9,374 bases of DNA, taken from positions 1 through 9,374 of the forward strand of contig JAFLCF010000173.1 in assembly GCA_017303735.1 (NCBI GenBank), written 5' to 3'. The translations under genes were made by a program, and so were the position numbers. This stretch comes from Anaerolineae bacterium. Its GTDB lineage: Bacteria; Chloroflexota; Anaerolineae; Anaerolineales; Villigracilaceae. Every line of letters starts with the position of its first letter. Position 1 is the stretch's first letter. Under the pieces are notes generated by a model. That model was not told where the DNA came from. It saw only the letters and a list, made by a program, of their open reading frames with translations, and searched no databases. Shown here in pieces: positions 1 to 5,457 of this stretch.

Positions 1-167
1 TGGGTTGGGGCGGGGATCATGGTCAGGTCGGCAGGAGCAAACCCAACTTCGGGAGAGAAGCGGGGCGAGGTCCAGCCGATGATAATGAGTGTGATCAAGA
101 TCAAAACCGCGGCGACGATGAGTGAGCCGACGATGGTGAATCGATTCAGGTAGGGGCGTAGGTCCAT
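1..167 (-). CDS. Membrane-anchored protein, N-terminal fragment (3' end outside window)
   Basis: On the minus strand an ATG at 167-165 opens a frame that stays open to the window edge (55 codons seen). The product starts with a short basic head (MDLRPYLNRF), then one strongly hydrophobic segment at about residues 11-31, then a Pro-containing stretch ending in IPAPT. This is a type II-like anchor with the rest of the protein presumably outside the membrane. The ATG is 1 bp after the TAA of the lipid kinase gene, so the two are almost certainly co-transcribed and probably translationally coupled; there is no room for a separate ribosome-binding site outside the upstream gene. The visible part does not identify a family. 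Anaerolineae often carry anchored proteins with a Pro/Thr linker and an extracellular domain, and this could be one, but that is a guess. Confidence 0.72.
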   Translation of the reverse strand, partial: MDLRPYLNRFTIVGSLIVAAVLILITLIIIGWTSPRFSPEVGFAPADLTMIPAPT

Positions 168-168
168 G

Positions 169-1113
169 TTATTTTTTGGGGTCTTTCAACAAGTATAAAG
201 CGTTTTCGGGCATGAGCACTTTGAGGGCGCGATGCAAGACCTTGATCTCTGCCTTGTGACCGCCGAGCATGGGGTCGCCATCGACTTGAATGGAGAAGTT
301 CGCATCTGATTCGATGGTGACATTTTTGAAGGGAATGCAGCGGGCATATTCTGAAGAGAGATGCTTGCCAGAGACCAGCTCATAAAAGTGCCGGAAGGCA
401 TCGGCGACGTTATCTCCGCTGAGCAGCCAGAGTTCCATTTCGCCGTCGTCGAGCAGGGCATTGGGTGAGATGAGCGACATGCCGCCCGCATAATGCCGAA
501 TGTTGGATGCCACGGCGACGAGGATCCTTCCTTCGACCAAACTACCTTCGGCATGCACACGCAGGTCGAGACCTTGCCAGAAGGTGGCTTCCCACACGGT
601 GGTGACGAAGAAGTGCGGCACAGACATGTGCTTGAAAATGCGCGGACGCGGCTCGATCTTGCTGATGGTATGCGCGTCCAACCCGACACCTGCCCACAAA
701 AGAAAGGGATGGTCGTTGCAATCGCCTACGTCCACATATTGCGGTTCGACGTTCGCCAGGAGTCTTGCGTTTTCGCGCAGGTTGCCGGGGTTCCACCAAC
801 TGAATGGCTTTTGCCCTTGTTCCAATGCCCAGACGTTGGTGGTGCCTGCGGGGAGAACTGCCAAGGCTGTTTCGCTGTGGACCAATCCGCTGGCGACCTG
901 CCCTACGGTTCCATCGCCGCCAATGGCGAAGACGGCGTCGTATTTTTCCTGTGCGGCTTGATGCGCAGTTTGCACGGCATGGGTGCCGCTTAAGGTCTCG
1001 GCAATATCAATGTTCCAGCCCGCCTCTTGCAACGGCTTGATGATGCCGCGCACATAGCGCCGCACCGGGAAGCGCCCGGCGGCAGGGTTGTAAAGTAAAA
1101 GTCCTTTGCGCAT
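169..1113 (-). CDS. Diacylglycerol kinase-family lipid kinase (YegS/BmrU/LCB5-like)
   Basis: Predicted soluble or membrane-associated lipid kinase of 314 residues that transfers phosphate from ATP (or GTP) to a diacylglycerol, sphingoid or similar lipid. The family hallmarks are visible: the N-terminal strand with NPAAG (residues 9-13), the nucleotide-binding GGDGT (65-69), LPAGTTN (87-93), a DDGEMEL motif (222-228) in the C-terminal beta domain, and VDGDPM (277-282) near the C-terminus. Length is usual for the YegS/DagK group. The reading frame extends 28 codons further upstream, but that extension is translated from a heptanucleotide tandem repeat and looks spurious. The ATG at 1113 matches the family start, and a perfect TATAAT lies 7 nt upstream of it, so translation is probably leaderless. 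It is followed after 1 bp by a membrane-anchored protein. The exact lipid substrate cannot be read from the sequence. Confidence 0.93.
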   Translation of the reverse strand: MRKGLLLYNPAAGRFPVRRYVRGIIKPLQEAGWNIDIAETLSGTHAVQTAHQAAQEKYDAVFAIGGDGTVGQVASGLVHSETALAVLPAGTTNVWALEQGQKPFSWWNPGNLRENARLLANVEPQYVDVGDCNDHPFLLWAGVGLDAHTISKIEPRPRIFKHMSVPHFFVTTVWEATFWQGLDLRVHAEGSLVEGRILVAVASNIRHYAGGMSLISPNALLDDGEMELWLLSGDNVADAFRHFYELVSGKHLSSEYARCIPFKNVTIESDANFSIQVDGDPMLGGHKAEIKVLHRALKVLMPENALYLLKDPKK

Positions 1114-1126
1114 GGCGGGGATTATA
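1114..1126 (-). promoter_or_regulatory. -10 box of a leaderless promoter for the lipid kinase
   Basis: Reading the minus strand, TATAAT occupies 1126-1121 and is followed by CCCCGCC and then the ATG at 1113. The 7-nt gap puts the expected transcription start at or next to the start codon, leaving no room for a Shine-Dalgarno sequence. No convincing -35 hexamer is visible at the usual distance. The same layout recurs upstream of the Ser/Thr kinase at 7744-7757. Confidence 0.6.
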
Positions 1127-1140
1127 GCTGATGGGGGAGG

Positions 1141-1168
1141 TAGGAAATAGGGAATGGGGAATAGGGAA
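1141..1168. repeat. Heptanucleotide tandem repeat (about four units)
   Basis: Consecutive 7-mers TAGGAAA, TAGGGAA, TGGGGAA and TAGGGAA fill 1141-1168, and two weaker units (TAGCTGA, TGGCTGG) continue to 1182. The repeat lies just upstream of the lipid kinase promoter. Because three units make 21 nt, its minus-strand translation gives a periodic SLFPIPYF-like peptide, which explains the false N-terminal extension of the kinase frame. It resembles the short tandemly repeated heptamers known from cyanobacteria and other large bacterial genomes; any function is unknown. Confidence 0.6.
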
Positions 1169-1191
1169 TAGCTGATGGCTGGGATTGTTTG

Positions 1192-1203
1192 TGACAATTG
1201 TCA
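1192..1203. promoter_or_regulatory. Candidate operator: 12-bp perfect palindrome TGACAATTGTCA
   Basis: TGACAATTGTCA is self-complementary over its whole length. A further TGACA half-site follows at 1206-1210 as part of a GTGACA direct repeat (1191-1196 and 1205-1210, 14 bp apart). It abuts the candidate -35 element of the secreted-protein gene, which is where a dimeric regulator would act. No regulator gene is visible in the window, and the protein that might bind is unknown. Confidence 0.35.
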
Positions 1204-1204
1204 G

Positions 1205-1233
1205 GTGACAGATGTGGTTTTTTTCTGTAAAAT
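1205..1233 (+). promoter_or_regulatory. Candidate sigma70-type promoter for the secreted-protein gene
   Basis: GTGACA (1205-1210) matches TTGACA in five of six positions. After a 17-bp spacer, TAAAAT (1228-1233) matches TATAAT in five of six. The expected start is near 1240, which would give a leader of about 190 nt that includes the 1275-1304 inverted repeat. The region is AT-rich, so chance matches are possible. Confidence 0.35.
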
Positions 1234-1274
1234 CTATACATTGCAATTAAAGGCGGTGTATTATTAGGTATTAG

Positions 1275-1304
1275 GTATTTGACAGCGATTTAGCTGTCAA
1301 ATAC
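1275..1304. promoter_or_regulatory. Perfect inverted repeat, 12-bp arms, 6-nt loop
   Basis: GTATTTGACAGC (1275-1286), loop GATTTA (1287-1292), GCTGTCAAATAC (1293-1304): the arms are exactly complementary. No T-tract follows, so it is not a standard intrinsic terminator. It lies in the presumed leader of the secreted-protein gene. It contains the same TGACA/TGTCA half-sites as the palindrome at 1192-1203, but 10 bp apart instead of 2, so it could be a DNA operator as well as an RNA hairpin. Confidence 0.5.
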
Positions 1305-1429
1305 TCCAAGTCGGGGGAAATAGCGCTCTAGAAACATAGTTGGGTAGTTTGGAAACACAATGGATTGCATGTGTTTTTACTCAACAAGAAGCAATTAGTT
1401 AAAAAACTTAATAAAAGGAGTTTTGAACA

Positions 1430-3547
1430 ATGAAGAAAATTTTAGGGACATTTCTGCTTGGGTTCATTTTCCTCTTCAATGCCACCTTTTCAGCTCGTGC
1501 TGTATCAAATTCGTATACTGCACCTCTTGAATATCGTACAATCTACTCTGGGTCCTATAACGCTTCCCTAGGTGGAGCAGCCGGTACGTATTTAAACGGG
1601 GATATTTATAAAACAATCAGTGTTGTAAATTTATCTGGACTACCAGCTGATGCTGTGATTACAGGCGGGTCGTTAAATTTTTCAGCCAGTGGAGGTTGCA
1701 CAACATCAGATGATTATTTGGTAGGAGTATATCGAGCTATTTCCCCTAACATGATTAATTACAATTTTAGTGGTTGGGTACAGGCTGGAAGTGACACAGG
1801 ATATAGCGAGACACCGATGGGTACGGCAGGTATTTTTAGCGGCACTATTTCACTTTCTGCCGATGAACTTACTAGTTTATATCATGACAATCGTGGGATT
1901 ATTTTACGCTCACTGGACTCAACCCCAGGCCATTACTGCCCGGTTCAGCTTGGCTCTATTACTATCCACTATGATGTTCCCTTCCCTGAATCAGGAACTC
2001 CTACAACACAAGATTATTTTTGGCAGAATTCCTGTGCGTACACAGTAGTGGGAGCAGATTGCTTATATGACCCTCAGATGGGTTCATACGACGGGAATAT
2101 TTCAGTAGCAACACTTACAGCTGACTGGACTGATATACCTCAAAATCTACTCAGTGCAACACTTGAGTTTTATTATTCTCCAACAAGTTCTTTAAGTACG
2201 CCTTACATATATATCGGATCAGAACCTCATGGAACTGATATTGCAACACAGGTTATAGTTCCAGGAGTTAATAATATACCCTTGTCGGTAACTGCTCTTA
2301 GGGCTGCAAGCCATATTTACATTACTGAAGCAGGATATCGTACTGTTGGTGCTCTTGCCCCATATGCACCCCTTCAAAATTATAAATTGTCGCTTACGTA
2401 TGCATCTCCATCTATTACAGCAACGGATACTTTAACATCAACTAATGTTCCATCATTTACAACTTATGACGCTTTCGCCGATTTTTCTCCGGTATCAAAC
2501 CCTCCTTCTGGAAGTAGTTGGACGTATGGCTATACATGGACACTTGGAGGCGCTTTTGATATTTACACGGCACTAAGGCATGATATCGACAGGGAGCTTT
2601 CCATTCTTTGGACACGACCGGAAAATTTTATAACCCCAAATGTCAATAAGAACATTTCCGGTATGGATATTATCAATGTTGATGGTTGCATTTTACATCC
2701 AGCTGTAACATATTTGAATTTGCACCCCGGACAAAACAATGAATTTAGCGTGCTTCGATGGACTGCACCTGTCGATGGAACATTTATGATTGACTCAGCA
2801 TTTAAGAGTCTTCGCTTCTGTGGGCAAGCCACAACAACGGATGCACATGTGCTATACAATTCAACATCAATTTTTGATCTGATGATCAATGAATACATGG
2901 CTGCTGGCGAACATTTGTTTTCATCAACTCTTAATCTAAATGCTGGTGATACGATTGATTTTGTCGTTGGAGTAGGGCAGAATGGGAATTATGGAGCCGA
3001 CAGCACCGGCGTTAGAGCAACCATCTCACTTATCTCAACTTTGCCCTCAGCAACTCCCACTTATACCTTTACACCAACCTTTATATCTACCAACACTCCA
3101 ACACTAACCATCGCACCGTCCTTAACGGCAACGGACACCTCAATACCAACTGTCACCCCATCCTACACAGCAACTGATACGCCAACCGCTACCCCAATCC
3201 TTTTTAATTTTACTGGCTTTTTTCAACCGGTTGATAATCTACCTATTTTAAATGTTGTAAAGGCTGGAAAAGGTGTAATAGTAAAATTTAGCCTTGGTGG
3301 TTATCATGGTTTGAATATATTCGCCAACGGCTATCCAACTTCAAGCCATGTTGCTTGTGGTTCAACGGCTGAAGATGCTATAGAGCAAACATTTACATTT
3401 AGCTCGAATAGCTTAATGTATGATTCGAATGCTGACCAGTACTTATACAAATGGAAGACTGAAGATGCTTGGGCTGGGACGTGTCGCACATTAGTTTTTA
3501 AATTAAGCGATGGGACGTATCACCGAGTAAATTTCTATTTTAAATAG
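1430..3547 (+). CDS. Secreted multidomain protein with Pro/Thr linker and C-terminal PxKF-like domain
   Basis: A 705-residue exported protein. Start: ATG at 1430 with AAAGGAG at 1414-1420, 9 nt upstream. A Sec signal peptide is clear (MKK, hydrophobic core at residues 4-20, ARA at 22-24, likely cut after A24). Residues 25-185 and about 190-325 are beta-rich regions that read like two related modules (the first with a weak resemblance to DNRLRE-type domains). Residues about 345-535 look like a jelly-roll or carbohydrate-binding-like module (FADFSPVSNP, FSVLRWTAP, TTTDAHVLYN, AGDTIDFVVGVGQNGNY). A Pro/Thr-rich linker spans about 539-590. The last 110 residues (FTGFFQPVDNLPILN to the C-terminus) resemble the PxKF domain seen at the ends of secreted Chloroflexota and Actinobacteria proteins, with two cysteines (C643, C685). 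The eponymous motif is IVKF here, with Ile in place of Pro. No catalytic motif was recognised; adhesion or polymer binding is a reasonable inference. It is AT-rich and precedes the cassette array on the same strand. Confidence 0.85.
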   Translation: MKKILGTFLLGFIFLFNATFSARAVSNSYTAPLEYRTIYSGSYNASLGGAAGTYLNGDIYKTISVVNLSGLPADAVITGGSLNFSASGGCTTSDDYLVGVYRAISPNMINYNFSGWVQAGSDTGYSETPMGTAGIFSGTISLSADELTSLYHDNRGIILRSLDSTPGHYCPVQLGSITIHYDVPFPESGTPTTQDYFWQNSCAYTVVGADCLYDPQMGSYDGNISVATLTADWTDIPQNLLSATLEFYYSPTSSLSTPYIYIGSEPHGTDIATQVIVPGVNNIPLSVTALRAASHIYITEAGYRTVGALAPYAPLQNYKLSLTYASPSITATDTLTSTNVPSFTTYDAFADFSPVSNPPSGSSWTYGYTWTLGGAFDIYTALRHDIDRELSILWTRPENFITPNVNKNISGMDIINVDGCILHPAVTYLNLHPGQNNEFSVLRWTAPVDGTFMIDSAFKSLRFCGQATTTDAHVLYNSTSIFDLMINEYMAAGEHLFSSTLNLNAGDTIDFVVGVGQNGNYGADSTGVRATISLISTLPSATPTYTFTPTFISTNTPTLTIAPSLTATDTSIPTVTPSYTATDTPTATPILFNFTGFFQPVDNLPILNVVKAGKGVIVKFSLGGYHGLNIFANGYPTSSHVACGSTAEDAIEQTFTFSSNSLMYDSNADQYLYKWKTEDAWAGTCRTLVFKLSDGTYHRVNFYFK

Positions 3548-3672
3548 AAAAAGTAATCAATATTCTTCAAAGCACTTAAATTCAGCCTTACTAATGTAAC
3601 AGTCCCAAAAGAGAGATTCTTAAGATGTAATGGGTCTGTAGAATGTGAATTAGAAATTAGTTTGCAAAATTT

Positions 3673-3800
3673 GCTCAATGTTGTGTGCATCTTCCGCTGG
3701 GGTTTCTACGCCTTAGAATTTTTCTGGCTGGATGGCTTTGCCAATGTCCGCGTGCCGGGGCGGGTATTCCCTACGGGGACGATGGCGCATGCCGTTAGGC
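3673..3800 (+). repeat. attC-like site A (diverged left half, intact right core)
   Basis: The right core box GTTAGGC (3794-3800) is a full GTTRRRY and its complement GCCTAAC matches the left boxes of sites B and D. The left box would be GCTCAAT (3673-3679), one base away from RYYYAAC. The 30 bases 3673-3702 align without gaps to sites B-D only if their 22-bp insertion is removed (20 of 30 identical). The central TTTTCTGGCTGGAYGGCTT block is shared with all other copies. The left arm pairs poorly with the right arm, so this copy may be a weak or inactive site. Confidence 0.55.
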
Positions 3801-3852
3801 ATTTGCCTTACAAATCTTGGTCTTGTTAATGATAATGAGAAGGAGAATAAAC

Positions 3853-4206
3853 ATGGGTTACCTGAATCTTAAAGACGAAGAAGAGAAAGCAAAAATAATC
3901 GCCGATAATAAAGAAGAGACTCCAAGAAATATTCATAAAACTATGAGTACTCTTTACTTTGGGGTCATAGTTCTATTAATTCCAGTAGTTCTCTGTGGAT
4001 TAGTGTTTGACGCCAAAGAATTTGCAAAGTCTTATGTGATTGATTCGCTGTGGGTAATTGTATCTATTTTTATTTCCAGAATTCTCATCAACAAGAAAAA
4101 AATAACCATCGCATATCTAGTTTTATTTTCTGCACCAGTCGTAGTTTTCATTTATGAAACTTTGGTCTGGTATGCTAATATGGGATGTAAAACTTTGTCA
4201 TGTTAG
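3853..4206 (+). CDS. Cassette gene 1: small three-helix membrane protein, unknown function
   Basis: A 117-residue protein. The frame is open further upstream (TTG at 3817, ATG at 3829 and 3835), but the ATG at 3853 has AGAAGGAG at 3838-3845, 7 nt before it, and is preferred. An N-terminal charged cytoplasmic-looking head (about residues 1-30, rich in E, K and D) is followed by three predicted transmembrane helices at about 31-52, 61-79 and 83-107. A KKK turn lies between helices 2 and 3 and two cysteines near the C-terminus. Residues 65-100 are clearly homologous to residues 148-182 of the protein at 5458-6027 (LW-IVSI-ISRILI--KK---AYL-LFS). It sits between sites A and B, as a one-gene cassette. 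No family or function recognised. Confidence 0.8.
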   Translation: MGYLNLKDEEEKAKIIADNKEETPRNIHKTMSTLYFGVIVLLIPVVLCGLVFDAKEFAKSYVIDSLWVIVSIFISRILINKKKITIAYLVLFSAPVVVFIYETLVWYANMGCKTLSC

Positions 4207-4251
4207 TAGTGTCGTCATTTTTCAGTCAGCGAGTCTGGCATAACAAAAAAC

Positions 4252-4403
4252 GCCTAACAAAGCGTCCCGCACGATCACCGGGATAATGCACCTGACGCTG
4301 GGGATTCTGCGGCATTTTCAAACATTTTTCTACGCCTCAGCATTTTTCTGGCTGGACGGCTTCACCGTCCCCGCCCCAGCGCAGGTAACGCAAACCGTTG
4401 GGC
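4252..4403 (+). repeat. attC-like site B, best preserved copy
   Basis: Left core GCCTAAC (4252-4258), right core GTTGGGC (4397-4403), pairing with one G-T mismatch. Inside them an AAA/AAACC unpaired spacer precedes GCGT (4262-4265), which pairs with ACGC (4388-4391). Then ACCTG (4290-4294) pairs with CAGGT (4382-4386) and CGCTGGGG (4296-4303) pairs with CCCCAGCG (4374-4381), leaving A4295 extrahelical. This is the nested R, spacer, L, extrahelical-base layout of attC sites. The terminal part contains a perfect hairpin GGACGG-CTTCA-CCGTCC (4354-4370). A 22-bp insertion at 4266-4287, itself able to form TCCCG/CGGGA, interrupts the left arm. Confidence 0.65.
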
Positions 4404-4442
4404 GTTTCCTTGCAAATTGCAGTACACGGAAAGAGGAGAGTT

Positions 4443-5225
4443 ATGAATAGCTTATCGAGCTCTGAAAGTGCCTTAAAAAAATTTGCTGAAAAAATCGATT
4501 TCGCAAAACTTGAGGGAAAGCCTGAAGATTATTATAAAGCAGGGTTAACCTTCGTAGAAAATGGTCAATTCGATGATGGAATTATTGAGTTTGTAAAAAT
4601 AATCAAGACCGTCTCTCATGAGGGTGTTTTGTTTGTGAATGCTGTAAAAGAACTTGTAAGTATGGGATTTTCTGATGCCGATATTAGCGCAATTTCAGGG
4701 AACCCTGAAGCTGTAAAAGATATAATTATTAATCATTTTCTGGCACCTAGCACACCAGTGGCTTCAAAAAGCAATAATGGAATTTCTGCTGGTGCAATGA
4801 TAATAACAATATTTATTATACTTTTTGGTTGCTTTTATATCTTTTCAGATACATCTCCAGATGCTTACGAAAGGAATGGGAATTTAGTGATGTTTGGAAT
4901 GGTGCTGCTAATCATGGCTGCTCCATTTGCATTAATTGCACTATTGGCTTTATATGTTAGCGCTTTTGGGACAAGAAAATCTAATTCGGAACCACAGGAA
5001 AAAACAAACAATGCACCCCTTGCAATTGCTAAGAACGACAAAAATCCTGATGTAGCAGACTTAACGGCTGAAAGTCTCATTACGCAAGAATTATCCAATA
5101 AATCTCCAGATGAGAAAAAAACTAACAAAGAAAATCAAATTGATATATTACCTATTGCAGTCATTGGAGGAATAGTCTTGATTGTTACACTTTTGATGTC
5201 TCTTCCTTATTTGTTGTCTAATTAA
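4443..5225 (+). CDS. Cassette gene 2: membrane protein with shared helical N-terminal domain
   Basis: A 260-residue protein of unknown function. The frame begins at a TTG inside the site-B core (4398), but the ATG at 4443 with AGAGGAGAG at 4432-4440 matches the paralogue's start and is preferred. Residues 1-86 form a polar helical domain resembling a TPR-like helical pair (YYKAGLTFVENGQFDDGIIE), followed by a helix ending ELVSMGFSDADI, which has a UBA-like look. Residues about 115-135 and 148-174 are transmembrane. Residues 176-232 are a polar Lys/Asn/Glu-rich loop. Residues 233-257 form a third transmembrane helix. The N-terminal domain is about 80% identical to that of the protein at 5458-6027, but the membrane regions are unrelated. 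It lies alone between sites B and C. Probably membrane-tethered with the helical domain in the cytoplasm; function unknown. Confidence 0.82.
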   Translation: MNSLSSSESALKKFAEKIDFAKLEGKPEDYYKAGLTFVENGQFDDGIIEFVKIIKTVSHEGVLFVNAVKELVSMGFSDADISAISGNPEAVKDIIINHFLAPSTPVASKSNNGISAGAMIITIFIILFGCFYIFSDTSPDAYERNGNLVMFGMVLLIMAAPFALIALLALYVSAFGTRKSNSEPQEKTNNAPLAIAKNDKNPDVADLTAESLITQELSNKSPDEKKTNKENQIDILPIAVIGGIVLIVTLLMSLPYLLSN

Positions 5226-5252
5226 ATAGATATTGTTTTTTATAGGAAGAAC

Positions 5253-5417
5253 GCCCAACAAAGCGTCCCGCACGATCACCGGGATAATGCACCTGACGCT
5301 GGGGACTGCCCGGAGGGCGTGCGCACATCTCAAGCAGTTTTCTACGCCTTAGCCTTTTTCTGGCTGGACGGCTTCGCTAGGTCCACGCAACAGGGCAGGT
5401 AACGCAAACTGTTGGGC
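5253..5417 (+). repeat. attC-like site C
   Basis: Left core GCCCAAC (5253-5259) and right core GTTGGGC (5411-5417) are perfectly complementary. The inner AAAGCGT and ACCTG arms of the left half are identical to site B, with the same 22-bp insertion at 5267-5288. On the right, GGTAACGC is kept but the partner of CGCTGGGG is degraded, so the terminal stem is weaker than in B. It contains GCCC-GGA-GGGC, a small hairpin shared with site D but absent in B. At 165 bp it is the longest copy. Confidence 0.62.
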
Positions 5418-5457
5418 GTTTGTCTTGCAAGATTGAGCATACAAAAAGAGGAAAGTT

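Larger units (their letters stand above)
1114..1429. other. Divergent intergenic region of 316 bp
   Basis: The gap between the minus-strand lipid kinase and the plus-strand secreted-protein gene. Left to right it holds the leaderless kinase promoter, the heptamer repeat, a perfect 12-bp palindrome at 1192-1203, a candidate plus-strand promoter at 1205-1233, a short direct repeat of ATTAGGT (about 1264-1277), a perfect inverted repeat at 1275-1304, and the ribosome-binding site at 1414-1420. The gene-dense GC-rich composition of the left flank changes to AT-rich within this interval. No RNA gene or convincing small ORF was seen. Confidence 0.7.

Noticed and set aside
493..993. Two overlapping plus-strand frames of about 150-166 codons
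   Set aside because: Both lie opposite the lipid kinase, have low-complexity translations and no ribosome-binding site; shadows of the real gene.
1114..1197. N-terminal extension of the lipid kinase to 1197
   Set aside because: The extra residues come from a heptamer tandem repeat, are not family-like, and would lie upstream of the TATAAT box 7 nt from the ATG at 1113.
1339..1345. GTTGGGT as a possible left boundary or attI core before the secreted-protein gene
   Set aside because: It fits GTTRRRY but has no paired left core or repeat homology around it; a match of this length is expected by chance in a region of this size.
3548..3672. A gene or RNA in the gap after the secreted-protein gene
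   Set aside because: No frame with a ribosome-binding site, no tRNA cloverleaf and no intrinsic terminator was found; it appears to be plain AT-rich spacer.
4398..4442. TTG start for cassette gene 2 at 4398
   Set aside because: That TTG is part of the attC-like core box; the ATG at 4443 has a strong ribosome-binding site and aligns with the paralogue start.
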